Source of the DNA: Bacteroidales bacterium UBA1192
Lineage (GTDB): Bacteria; Bacteroidota; Bacteroidia; Bacteroidales; Bacteroidaceae
Assembly (NCBI GenBank): GCA_002310175.1
Contig: DBYG01000048.1
Location: 38,003-100,305 of the forward strand
DNA: 62,303 nucleotides
Direction: 5' to 3'
The notes beneath the pieces are model-generated. The model made no database searches. It was not told the DNA's origin and saw only the letters and a program-made list of their open reading frames with translations. This document shows, piece after piece, positions 51,333 to 60,306 of this stretch. Position 1 is the stretch's first letter. Every line of letters starts with the position of its first letter. Made by a program: the position numbers and the translations under genes.

Positions 51333-52808
51333 ATGTCATTTTTAGAAGATAGGGTACTGATGGAGGGACTGACTTTCGATGATGTGTTGCTGATGCCTGC
51401 ATATTCGGAGGTACTTCCCCGTGAAGTGTCACTTGCATCGCGTTTTTCTCGCAACATTTCACTGAACCTGCCGTTCGTGACGGCCGCCATGGATACTGTA
51501 ACAGAGTCAGGTATGGCCATAGCCATAGCTCGTGAAGGCGGAATAGGTGTTATACATAAGAATATGTCCATTCAGGAGCAGGCTCGCCAGGTGGCTATAG
51601 TAAAACGTGCGGAAAACGGCATGATTTACGATCCTGTGACAATACATCGCCATAATACCATTAGGGATGCTCTTGCCCTGATGGCCGAGTATCATATAGG
51701 CGGTATTCCGGTCGTGGAAGAGGATGGTACCCTATGTGGCATAGTCACCAACCGTGACCTCAGATTCCAGCGTAACTATGATGTCAGAATTGAAGATGTC
51801 ATGACCAAGGAGAATCTGGTTACAACGTATCAGCAGGTTGATATGGAAGCAGCTTCCCAGATCCTACAGGAGAATAAGATAGAGAAACTGCCAGTGGTTG
51901 ATAATCATGGAAAGCTTATAGGTCTTATCACCTATAAGGATATTACCAAAGCTAAAGACAAGCCTATGGCATGTAAGGACAGCAAAGGTCGTCTCAGGGT
52001 GGCTGGCGGTGTTGGTGTCACAGCTGATTCCATGGACCGTATAGAGGCGCTCGTAGAGGCTGGTGTGGATGCAATCGTGATAGATACGGCACATGGTCAT
52101 TCACGTTCGGTGGTTGAGAAACTTAAAGAGGCAAAGGCCAGTTTTAGGAATATTGATATAGTGGTTGGTAATATCGCTACGGCCGCTGCCGCCAAGATGC
52201 TGGTCGATGCTGGTGCTGATGCTGTTAAGGTGGGTATCGGTCCTGGGTCAATCTGCACTACCCGTATTATTGCAGGTATCGGCGTACCCCAGATATCAGC
52301 TATCTATGATGTCGCTAAGGCAATCAAGGGCTCAGGTGTGCCTGTAATAGCTGACGGCGGTCTTCGTTATTCTGGTGATGTAGTAAAGGCTCTCGCCGCA
52401 GGAGGTGATTGTGTTATGTTCGGCTCTCTTGTTGCCGGCACGGAGGAGTCACCAGGTGAAACCATCATATTCAACGGCCGTAAGTTCAAGTCATATCGCG
52501 GGATGGGCTCGCTTGAGGCCATGGAGAACGGATCCAAGGATCGTTACTTCCAGTCGGGTGAGAAGGATGTGAAGAAACTCGTACCTGAGGGTATCGCTGC
52601 ACGTGTTCCGTACAAGGGAACTCTTTATGAGGTCATTTATCAGCTTGCAGGAGGCCTTCGTTCCGGTATGGGCTATTGTGGTGCATCTAATATTGAGAAA
52701 CTGCACGATGCAAAGTTCGTTCGCATAACCAATGCTGGAATGAACGAGAGTCACCCGCATGATGTGGCAATCACGAGTGAAGCTCCCAACTACAGCCGGC
52801 ATGAGTAA
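51333..52808 (+). CDS. guaB: Inosine-5'-monophosphate dehydrogenase
   Basis: Converts IMP to XMP, the rate-limiting step of GTP synthesis. Two CBS domains lie at residues about 95-215 (GGIPVVEEDGTLCGIVTNRD), inserted in the catalytic barrel. The catalytic Cys308 is in GPGSICTTRI and the mobile-flap region YRGMGSLEAM follows near 389. At 491 aa it is complete. It starts a tight plus-strand run ending at mutL; the next gene begins 13 bases after its stop. Confidence 0.97.
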   Translation: MSFLEDRVLMEGLTFDDVLLMPAYSEVLPREVSLASRFSRNISLNLPFVTAAMDTVTESGMAIAIAREGGIGVIHKNMSIQEQARQVAIVKRAENGMIYDPVTIHRHNTIRDALALMAEYHIGGIPVVEEDGTLCGIVTNRDLRFQRNYDVRIEDVMTKENLVTTYQQVDMEAASQILQENKIEKLPVVDNHGKLIGLITYKDITKAKDKPMACKDSKGRLRVAGGVGVTADSMDRIEALVEAGVDAIVIDTAHGHSRSVVEKLKEAKASFRNIDIVVGNIATAAAAKMLVDAGADAVKVGIGPGSICTTRIIAGIGVPQISAIYDVAKAIKGSGVPVIADGGLRYSGDVVKALAAGGDCVMFGSLVAGTEESPGETIIFNGRKFKSYRGMGSLEAMENGSKDRYFQSGEKDVKKLVPEGIAARVPYKGTLYEVIYQLAGGLRSGMGYCGASNIEKLHDAKFVRITNAGMNESHPHDVAITSEAPNYSRHE

Positions 52809-52821
52809 TTAATTTGGAATC

Positions 52822-54240
52822 ATGAGAAGATCTGTTCCGCTAATTTTTATACTATCACTCTTGACATCGGCCATCTGTGCGCAGGTCGCTGACCCTGTTG
52901 TCATGAAAGTCGGGGAAAATGAAATACGCAAATCGGAATTCGAGTATTTTTATAGGAAGAACTACACTGAAGAACCGGATCAGAAGAATGATTTGGAAAC
53001 ATATGCTGACCTCTACCTTAATTTTAAGCTTAAGGTTCAGGCTGCAATCGATGACGGCATAGAACTTAAGGAGTCATTCATAAATGAATACAAGGAATAT
53101 CGTGACATGCAGGCTGAGGAGTATCTGTGTGACTCAGCGTTCCTTGAGGAGACAGCCCGTCAAACCTTCCGTATGTCTGCCGAAGAGGTAGGCCCCGACG
53201 GCATAGTGGAGGCTTATATTCTCTCCATACAAATAGCTGAACCCACTCAACAAGCATTTGATGCGGCAGTACAGAGGATAGACTCAATATATGGATTGCT
53301 CCGTGAAGGTGCGGATTTTCGCGAATTGGCAGCCAAGCACTCAGATGATGGAGCAGCCCGTAACGGAGGTTATATAGGATGGACTTCACGCGGACAGCTG
53401 CCTGAACAGCTTGCCGATGCAGCTTTTGCTATTAAGGACGGTGAAATCAGCACTCCGTTGCGCTATGAGAACTATTTCGTCATCATAAAGGTGGTTGGTC
53501 ATCAGGATTTTGGTCATTATGAAGATCATAGGAACTCCATTTATGAGTGGATGAAGAATCAGCCGGCAATCATAAAGGATGCTAAACTTTCGCAGGCCCG
53601 CAAGATGTCGGAAAAATACGGTTGGAACCTATCTCCAGAGGAGGCATTGCTGCGTGAAGATTCTCTACTTGAGACGCTGATTCCAGAGTTCGGCAATATT
53701 TCAAGGGAGTATCATGACGGTTTACTTATGTTCGAGATTAGTAGCCGTGAAGTCTGGGAGAAGGCTGGTGAGGATAGTTTAGGCCTCCTTGATTTTTTCC
53801 GTAAGAACCGTAAGAAGTACTCTTTCGATGAACCTCGTTACAAGGGTATGCTCATTTTCGCCAAGGATGCAGATGTGCTTTCCCGGGCTGAAGACGCTGT
53901 CAGAGACCTCCCGTACAACGAATGGGAGGATGTACTTGCGGCTTTTAATGATGAAGGGCCGCAGATTCGTGTAATGAAAGGTCCGTTTGAAAAGGGCCAT
54001 AACAGATATTCAGACAAGGAGATTTTCGGGATAGGATCATACGATCCGCTTGAAACCTGGCCGTATATCGGTGCGGTGGGACACATGATCAGAATGCCTG
54101 AGGAACCATCGGATTTGGGAGGACAGATTGTTAATGATTATCAGGACTATCTTGAACAGCAATGGCTCAAACGGCTTAAGAAAAAGTATAAGACAAAGGT
54201 GGATAAGAAGGTATTGAAAACCGTTACGCTTGGAGATTGA
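52822..54240 (+). CDS. Periplasmic parvulin-type peptidyl-prolyl isomerase (472 aa)
   Basis: An envelope folding factor of the SurA/PpiC group. A signal peptide (RSVPLIFILSLLTSAICAQ) precedes a SurA_N-like helical region (EIRKSEFEYFYRKNYTEEPD). One clear rotamase domain lies near residues 128-225, with LLREGADFRELAAKHSDDGA and GGYIGWTSRGQLPEQLADAA. The remaining 240 residues are helical with weaker rotamase-like features. The first of three consecutive SurA-type genes, it is separated from the next by one base. Confidence 0.88.
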   Translation: MRRSVPLIFILSLLTSAICAQVADPVVMKVGENEIRKSEFEYFYRKNYTEEPDQKNDLETYADLYLNFKLKVQAAIDDGIELKESFINEYKEYRDMQAEEYLCDSAFLEETARQTFRMSAEEVGPDGIVEAYILSIQIAEPTQQAFDAAVQRIDSIYGLLREGADFRELAAKHSDDGAARNGGYIGWTSRGQLPEQLADAAFAIKDGEISTPLRYENYFVIIKVVGHQDFGHYEDHRNSIYEWMKNQPAIIKDAKLSQARKMSEKYGWNLSPEEALLREDSLLETLIPEFGNISREYHDGLLMFEISSREVWEKAGEDSLGLLDFFRKNRKKYSFDEPRYKGMLIFAKDADVLSRAEDAVRDLPYNEWEDVLAAFNDEGPQIRVMKGPFEKGHNRYSDKEIFGIGSYDPLETWPYIGAVGHMIRMPEEPSDLGGQIVNDYQDYLEQQWLKRLKKKYKTKVDKKVLKTVTLGD

Positions 54241-54241
54241 G

Positions 54242-55141
54242 ATGAGGGTAGCCAGAGACCATAACCGTAGATTCTTGTTCGGAATAATGATACCGACAGT
54301 GCTTCTGTCGGTTTTGTTGCTTTCCTGCCGATGGGATTCCACCACCGGTTACGACCGCGGAAAGACTCCTCTAGTGAAACTCAATGGAAACGTGCTTTAC
54401 GCGGAAGATCTCCTGCAAGTGCTGCCGTTGGGAATCACCGGACAGGACAGCGTGGAGTTCTCGGAAAAATACATAAGGAACTGGGTAGAGGATGTCATGT
54501 TCTATCAGAATGCAGAGCGTAACATTCCTGACACAAGGGATATAGACAGATTGGTGGACAATTATAGGCGTTCTCTTATAGAGCATGAGTATCAGCGCCG
54601 GCTTCTGGAACAGAAATTTTCGACTGAGATAACAGATGAGGAGATAGAGAATTTCTACAATGATAATTCCGGAATGTTCATTCTGAACGAGTCTTTGGTC
54701 AAGGGACTTCTTCTCAAGATTCCAGCCAAAGCTCCCGACCTTCAGAAAATCAGGACATTGTTTACTCAGACTGATGATGAATCGTTTGAGGAGATAGAGA
54801 AGTATTGTATCAGGAATTCGGCACGATGCGAGTTCTTTTATGACAATTGGCGCAATCTGGCAGAGATATCTGCGCTTATACCGCAGTCTGACACTTCTTT
54901 GGAGGATCTTATTGAGGAACGGAAGAGTTTTGAGATGAGTGATGATGAGAATATCTATCTGCTTAGCATAAGCGAGTATCTCGGCAAGGGTGGTGTTGAG
55001 CCCCTTGAGTATGCCAGAGAAAAGGTCAGAGTGCTCCTCATCAACACAAACGAAGTAAGTTACATGAGGAAAATAAAAGAGGAACTTTATAAGAGTGCCA
55101 TAGATAAGGGTTTAATTGAATATTACAGAGTAGAGCAATGA
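54242..55141 (+). CDS. Envelope lipoprotein, SurA_N-like, no clear PPIase domain (299 aa)
   Basis: Located between two PPIase genes. An unusually long basic N-terminus (MRVARDHNRRFLFG) precedes a hydrophobic stretch ending in a lipobox LLLSC, so Cys28 or so should be lipidated. The next region resembles the chaperone part of SurA (EIEMR-like charged helices, SLIEHEYQRRLLEQKFSTEI) but I see no rotamase active-site motif. A chaperone without isomerase activity is likely. The start is the ATG at 54242; an upstream TTG lies inside the previous gene. It overlaps surA by four bases. Confidence 0.82.
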   Translation: MRVARDHNRRFLFGIMIPTVLLSVLLLSCRWDSTTGYDRGKTPLVKLNGNVLYAEDLLQVLPLGITGQDSVEFSEKYIRNWVEDVMFYQNAERNIPDTRDIDRLVDNYRRSLIEHEYQRRLLEQKFSTEITDEEIENFYNDNSGMFILNESLVKGLLLKIPAKAPDLQKIRTLFTQTDDESFEEIEKYCIRNSARCEFFYDNWRNLAEISALIPQSDTSLEDLIEERKSFEMSDDENIYLLSISEYLGKGGVEPLEYAREKVRVLLINTNEVSYMRKIKEELYKSAIDKGLIEYYRVEQ

Positions 55142-56511
55142 ACATACGTCATATTTTTTTCTGTACTGTTTTTGTCGCATTGACAGGTGTCTCATATCGT
55201 TCATCGGCCCAGAACAACGTCATTGATGAAGTAGTATGGATTGTTGGTGATGAGGCCATTTATAAGTCTGAGGTGGAGGATGCGCGTCTGGAAGCTTCCA
55301 TGTCCGGAACCCGCTGGGACGGAGACCCATACTGTATCATTCCTGAGCAGCTTGCCATCAACAAACTGTTCCTGAACCAGGCTGAGCTTGATAGTATTAC
55401 TGTCAGTCCGGATGATGTCAACAGTCAGGTGGAACTCTACTATAATTATTACGAGAGTAGGGCAGGTTCCAGGGAGAAGCTGGAAGAGTATAGGAAGATG
55501 AGTGCAGAACAGATCAGGCTCAAGCTTTATGAATCCTGTGAGACGGAGATGATAGTAAGCAAGGTGCGTGACAAGATCATGGAACGTGTCAAGGTGACCC
55601 CAGGTGATGTCCGCCGTTTTATGAGGGATATCTCGCCTGATGATATACCTTACATCAATCCTCAGGTTGAGGTCCAGATTATCACCATGGATCCTGTTAT
55701 ACCTCAGGAGGAGATTGACGCTGTCAAAAGTGATCTGAGGGAATATACTGAAAGGATAACCTCCGGTGAGGTTCCCTTCTCCACTTTAGCCATTCTCTAT
55801 TCCGAGGATCCCGAGTCTGCCAAAAACGGAGGAGACTGCGGATTCATGGGACGCGGAGAGATAGTGCCGGAATTCGCAGCAGTGGCATTCAATCTAACAG
55901 ATCCTGAGAAAGTATCCAAGATTGTAGAGACCGAGTATGGGTTCCATATCATCCAGCTGATAGAAAGGCTTGGTGACAGAGTAAGGGTGAGGCATATCTT
56001 GAGAAAACCCAAGGTCCCTATGACCAGTGTGGAGGAGTGTCTGTTAAAGCTGGATACGATTGCCCAGAATATACGGTCCGGGAAATATACATTTGAGAGT
56101 GCTGTGGCCAGTTTCTCATCGGATAAAGATACTCGTAGCAATAACGGTCTTATGGCTAATCAGTCTGAACCGGGAATGCCCATAACCTCGAAATATGAGA
56201 TGCAGCAGCTTCCGCCGGATGTGGCTAAAGTTGTGGATCGTATGCACGTGGGTGAGGTATCGGACCCATTTACCATGCAGCTTAGGAACGGTAAGGTGGT
56301 TTGTGCCGTTGTTAAGCTCAAGAACAAGATCACCGGTCACAAGGCAACTATGGCTGATGACTATGAGAGGCTTCATGACATAGTGGCTGATTACAAACGT
56401 CAGGAGGCCATTGACAAGTGGATCCGGGATAAACAACGCACCACTTATGTCAAGATCAGCGATGGGTGGAACGATTGTGAATTCATGTATCCCGGTTGGG
56501 GAAAGCAATAA
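55138..56511 (+). CDS. surA: Periplasmic chaperone/PPIase SurA
   Basis: Delivers outer-membrane proteins across the periplasm. The signal peptide is about residues 1-25, ending SSAQ. The SurA N-terminal domain follows, beginning VIDEVVWIVGDEAIYKSEVE. Two parvulin repeats occur: residues about 175-275 (SEDPESAKNGGDCGFMGRGE) and about 282-385 (RVRHILRKPKVPMTSVEECL). At 457 aa it has normal SurA architecture. It overlaps the lipoprotein gene by four bases and precedes the OstA-like gene by 11, joining outer-membrane protein and LPS transport in one operon. Confidence 0.92.
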   Translation: MNIRHIFFCTVFVALTGVSYRSSAQNNVIDEVVWIVGDEAIYKSEVEDARLEASMSGTRWDGDPYCIIPEQLAINKLFLNQAELDSITVSPDDVNSQVELYYNYYESRAGSREKLEEYRKMSAEQIRLKLYESCETEMIVSKVRDKIMERVKVTPGDVRRFMRDISPDDIPYINPQVEVQIITMDPVIPQEEIDAVKSDLREYTERITSGEVPFSTLAILYSEDPESAKNGGDCGFMGRGEIVPEFAAVAFNLTDPEKVSKIVETEYGFHIIQLIERLGDRVRVRHILRKPKVPMTSVEECLLKLDTIAQNIRSGKYTFESAVASFSSDKDTRSNNGLMANQSEPGMPITSKYEMQQLPPDVAKVVDRMHVGEVSDPFTMQLRNGKVVCAVVKLKNKITGHKATMADDYERLHDIVADYKRQEAIDKWIRDKQRTTYVKISDGWNDCEFMYPGWGKQ

Positions 56512-56522
56512 ATTATTAAACC

Positions 56523-58193
56523 ATGAGACCTGTCCTGCGGATTGCTGTTTTGTTGTCAATGCTCTTTGGGGCGGCACTTCCTGTTTGCAGTCAGGAGCAG
56601 GACTCCTTATCAATTTCATTGGAGAATGACTCTTTGAAAAATGAGAAGACAAGTTTTGTCTATCTCTTAAACTCCGATATCCTCAGATTCGATAAGTATA
56701 GGAATCCGGATGCGCAGATCCTCATAGGCAATGTTGTGTTCAGGCATGACAGCATGTACATGTATTGTGATAGCGCACTTTTCTATCAGGAAGCCAATTC
56801 GTTCGAAGCTTACCACAACGTCCGTGCTGAGCAGGGTGATACGCTTTTCCTTTACGGTGATTCACTCTTTTATGACGGCAACACAAAACTCTTGCGTGTG
56901 AGGGACAACGTGAGGCTGGAGAACCGCAGTATGGTGTTGCTCACGGACAGTCTCAATTATGACCGTAACATAGGGATAGGCTGGTTCTTTGACGGAGGTA
57001 CGCTGCTTGATGAGCAGAGCACACTCATTTCGGAATACGGACAGTTCGAGACGGAGACAAAATTGGCTACTTTCATAGAGGGAGTTACACTGGAGAGTCC
57101 AGACTACAATCTCTCATCTGATACACTTCACTACAATACTGACCTTCATAAGGCATTTATTGTCAGTCCCACTACAATCATCAGTGATGACAATATAATA
57201 CATACCTCCCGAGGTACTTTCCTCTCTGACTCCAGGGATGCCGTACTGCTTGATCGTTCAGTCGTGGAACAGGATGACGGTAGTACCAGAATGACGGGTG
57301 ACAGTATTATCTACACCGAGAGTTCAGGAAGCGTATTTGGATATGGCAATGTGGTAATCAATGACTACAGTGACAGGATTGACGTCTTGGGTGATTATGC
57401 GTGCTATTTTCAGGATACGGATTCCGCTGTCGTGACAGGGAATGCCTTACTTATAGAGTATTCGGCAGGTGACAGTCTCTTTCTGCATGCTGACACCTTC
57501 CGTCTGCTGACATTTTACAACGAGACAGGCGATACTGTAATCAACCGTCATGTAAGGGCCTTCAACAAGGTCAAGGCTTGGAGAAGCGATGTACAGATGG
57601 TGGCTGATTCCGCACAGTTCTGTACAGCCGATTCCACCCTCACGCTTTTCAAAGACCCTATCCTTTGGAGTGACAACCAGCAGATTCTGGGTGAGAAAAT
57701 GATTTTTTACATGAATGACAGCACAATTGAGCGTGCTGAAGTTATAGGACAGGCTCTGTTCATACAGGACAATGACTCATTGCATTACAATCAGATAACC
57801 GGTCGTGAGATGTATGCCTGGTTCAAGAACGGGGAGATAGACAAAGCCGATGTCAAAGGTAATGTGTTGGCTATTTTCTATCCTGTGGATGATGCAGACT
57901 CCTCTATGATAGGAATGAACACTCTTGAGGGTTCGCATCTTACAATCCATTTCCTTCACCGAACAGTTGAAAGCATAGTGGTACACGGGCGCTCAAGCGG
58001 AATCATGTATCCCATGAGTCAGCTGGAGGAGAAAAAGATGTACCTTTCCAATTTCAATTGGTTTGACCGTTTAAGGCCTATCAGTCGCAGTGATGTCTTC
58101 TACTGGAGGGCAAAAAGGCCTACGGAACAGCTAAAACAGACTTCAAACAAGACAGTGCCGTTGCCGACGCTGCCTAAAATACAGGGAGATTGA
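56523..58193 (+). CDS. OstA/LptA-like LPS-transport domain protein
   Basis: A 556-aa periplasmic or outer-membrane protein. The signal peptide is about residues 1-23 (VLRIAVLLSMLFGAALPVCS). Repeated beta segments of the OstA type follow, such as VFRHDSMYMYCDSALFYQEA and GDSLFYDGNTKLLRVRDNVR, over nearly the whole length; the family builds the LPS bridge (LptA) or its LptD N-terminal domain. It lacks a long C-terminal barrel, so it is not a full LptD. It starts 11 bases after surA. The next small gene starts one base after its stop. Confidence 0.87.
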   Translation: MRPVLRIAVLLSMLFGAALPVCSQEQDSLSISLENDSLKNEKTSFVYLLNSDILRFDKYRNPDAQILIGNVVFRHDSMYMYCDSALFYQEANSFEAYHNVRAEQGDTLFLYGDSLFYDGNTKLLRVRDNVRLENRSMVLLTDSLNYDRNIGIGWFFDGGTLLDEQSTLISEYGQFETETKLATFIEGVTLESPDYNLSSDTLHYNTDLHKAFIVSPTTIISDDNIIHTSRGTFLSDSRDAVLLDRSVVEQDDGSTRMTGDSIIYTESSGSVFGYGNVVINDYSDRIDVLGDYACYFQDTDSAVVTGNALLIEYSAGDSLFLHADTFRLLTFYNETGDTVINRHVRAFNKVKAWRSDVQMVADSAQFCTADSTLTLFKDPILWSDNQQILGEKMIFYMNDSTIERAEVIGQALFIQDNDSLHYNQITGREMYAWFKNGEIDKADVKGNVLAIFYPVDDADSSMIGMNTLEGSHLTIHFLHRTVESIVVHGRSSGIMYPMSQLEEKKMYLSNFNWFDRLRPISRSDVFYWRAKRPTEQLKQTSNKTVPLPTLPKIQGD

Positions 58194-58194
58194 T

Positions 58195-58491
58195 ATGGGA
58201 ATGTTTACAGTAAGAGAGCCACGTCGTTTCGAGCATAAGTACATCTATTATGATGAGCGGAAGGACAGGTTGGCCAAAATGGAGGAGAAAGCCAAGAGAG
58301 AACTTGGCATGCTTCCGGAAGAGACATATAATCCGGAGAATATTCGTGGTAAATTCATTGAGGGAACCAAGCATCTCAAACGCCGTAAGGAGAACGGTGG
58401 TCCCCGCATGACCATCCAGACATCTGTGGTGCTTATACTGGCTCTTCTGTTCGTGTTGCATTGGCTCATGACCGGGAAATTTTTCATCTGA
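58195..58491 (+). CDS. Small C-tail-anchored membrane protein (98 aa)
   Basis: No named family. Residues 1-70 are very basic and charged (VREPRRFEHKYIYYDERKDR), with a single hydrophobic helix near 76-93 (SVVLILALLFVLHWLMT). It has the topology of a C-tail anchored or single-span protein, with its basic part probably cytoplasmic. It lies one base after ostA and nine before mutL. Similar small proteins next to mutL are recalled from Bacteroidetes. It is probably real because of tight spacing on both sides. Confidence 0.75.
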   Translation: MGMFTVREPRRFEHKYIYYDERKDRLAKMEEKAKRELGMLPEETYNPENIRGKFIEGTKHLKRRKENGGPRMTIQTSVVLILALLFVLHWLMTGKFFI

Positions 58492-58500
58492 TTGTGACCT

Positions 58501-60306
58501 ATGGGTGAAGTTAGGATCCTGTCACAGAATGTGGCGAGCCAGATTGCAGCTGGCGAGGTTGTCAACCGCCCGGCATCGGTTGTGAAGGAACTCATGGAGA
58601 ACGCAGTGGATGCAGGAGCGGACAGCATTAAGGTTATTCTGACTGATGCCGGCCGTACCTCCATTCAAGTCATTGATAATGGTTGCGGTATGAGTGCTTC
58701 AGATGCCCGCCTGGCGTTCGAACGTCATGCCACATCCAAGATTCGTAATACAGACGATCTATATTCTCTCACTACATTCGGGTTTCGTGGTGAGGCCTTG
58801 CCCTCCATAGCCGCTGTGGCTGAGGTGGAGCTCCGGACACGCACTTCGGACAGCGATATAGGAACCTCCATAACCATAAAGGCTTCTGAGATAGTACATG
58901 AAGAGACGTGCGTATGTCCTGTAGGCAGCAGTTTTACCGTACGTAACATATTCTACAATGTACCGGCCCGGCGCAAGTTCCTCAAGAGTAACCAGACAGA
59001 ATACGGTCATATTTTGACTGAGGCAGAACGTCTGGCTTTGGCTCATCCGGAGGTAGCTGTAGAGCTTATCCATCAGGGTGAACATGTGCTGTCATTGCCG
59101 GTTTCGGCCATAAAGCAGAGGATAATCAACCTGTTTGGCCGTAGGATGAATGAGGCTATGCTCCCTGTAGAGGTTGAGACATCAGTTGTGAAGGTTAGCG
59201 GTTACTGTTCCAATTTGGAAAATGTTAAAGGCCGTGGTGCCAAGCAGTTCTTTTTCGTGAACGGCAGGTTTATGCGTCACCCCTATTTCCACAAGGCTGT
59301 CTTGAGTGCATACGAGGGACTTGTGCCGGACGGTGAACAGCCTTCATATTTCATCTTCCTGAATGTCCCCCCTGACACTATCGATGTCAACATTCATCCC
59401 ACCAAGACTGAAATAAAGTTTCAGGACGAGCAGGTGATATGGAAAATCCTCATGGCAGCTGTAAAGGAGACAGTGGGTCGTTTTGAGGATATGCCTACCA
59501 TAGATTTCAATACGGCGGACATGCCTGATATCCCTATCTTTGACTCATCACGTCCCGTGATACAGCCCAAAGTGAGCTATAATCCCGATTTCAATCCGTT
59601 TTCAGGCCATAGGAGCGAGTCTGCCCATGCAAAAACCAATAGTGATAATTGGGACAAGTTATACGGAGAGGTCATAGAACGCAAGGTGAATGACAGGACA
59701 GTATCATTCACCCCCATGAGCGAGACACTTATCAAGGCGGAGGAAGAGCCGCTCAAACCATATCAGTTTGCTGACCGTTTTATTCTTGTTCCTTCAGAGC
59801 AGGGACTTATGATAATAGATCAGCATCGTGCCCATTTAAGAGTTTTATATGAGCGTTTTATGTCCGATGCTGACAGCAGCAAGGCCGCTTCCCAGGGACT
59901 GCTTTTCCCTGAGATATTCCAGCTCTCCGTTACTGATGCCGCTGTCTTTGCTGATTTGAAACCTCGTTTTGCCGATCTGGGATTCGATATTTCTGATATG
60001 GGACGTGGAGCAATTGCTGTTCAGGGTGTCCCTTCAGGTCTAGAAGGACAGGATTATGAGCGTCTTGTCACCGATATGATTGCTGACCTGCGTATCAACC
60101 CTACGCAGGAGGAGGAACGCCAGCTTGAAGGTATGGCATTGGCTATGGCCCGTAAGGCTGCCATCCCCATCGGCCGCCATCTGTCAGAGAATGAGATGCA
60201 GGAGCTTGTACGTGCTCTCCAGGCATGCAGCATCCCTTCCCGCACTCCTGACGGAAGGACAGTTTATGTAATTAAATCTGAACAGGAAATCACAAAGTGG
60301 TTCTAA
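58501..60306 (+). CDS. mutL: DNA mismatch repair protein MutL
   Basis: Coordinates mismatch repair after MutS. The GHKL ATPase domain has MENAVDAGAD at residues 32-41, DNGCGM and FGFRGEALPSIAAVAEV near 90-106. The C-terminal dimerisation domain is present. The nuclease motif DQHA-x2-E-x4-E of MutL endonucleases reads DQHRAHLRVLYE at 440-451: the Ala and the middle Glu are replaced (Arg443, Leu446) while the last Glu is kept. The C-terminal CPHGRP-type motif is replaced by TPDGRT at 582-587. At 601 aa it is normal. It closes the guaB-mutL run; its stop abuts yitT's stop. Confidence 0.95.
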   Translation: MGEVRILSQNVASQIAAGEVVNRPASVVKELMENAVDAGADSIKVILTDAGRTSIQVIDNGCGMSASDARLAFERHATSKIRNTDDLYSLTTFGFRGEALPSIAAVAEVELRTRTSDSDIGTSITIKASEIVHEETCVCPVGSSFTVRNIFYNVPARRKFLKSNQTEYGHILTEAERLALAHPEVAVELIHQGEHVLSLPVSAIKQRIINLFGRRMNEAMLPVEVETSVVKVSGYCSNLENVKGRGAKQFFFVNGRFMRHPYFHKAVLSAYEGLVPDGEQPSYFIFLNVPPDTIDVNIHPTKTEIKFQDEQVIWKILMAAVKETVGRFEDMPTIDFNTADMPDIPIFDSSRPVIQPKVSYNPDFNPFSGHRSESAHAKTNSDNWDKLYGEVIERKVNDRTVSFTPMSETLIKAEEEPLKPYQFADRFILVPSEQGLMIIDQHRAHLRVLYERFMSDADSSKAASQGLLFPEIFQLSVTDAAVFADLKPRFADLGFDISDMGRGAIAVQGVPSGLEGQDYERLVTDMIADLRINPTQEEERQLEGMALAMARKAAIPIGRHLSENEMQELVRALQACSIPSRTPDGRTVYVIKSEQEITKWF

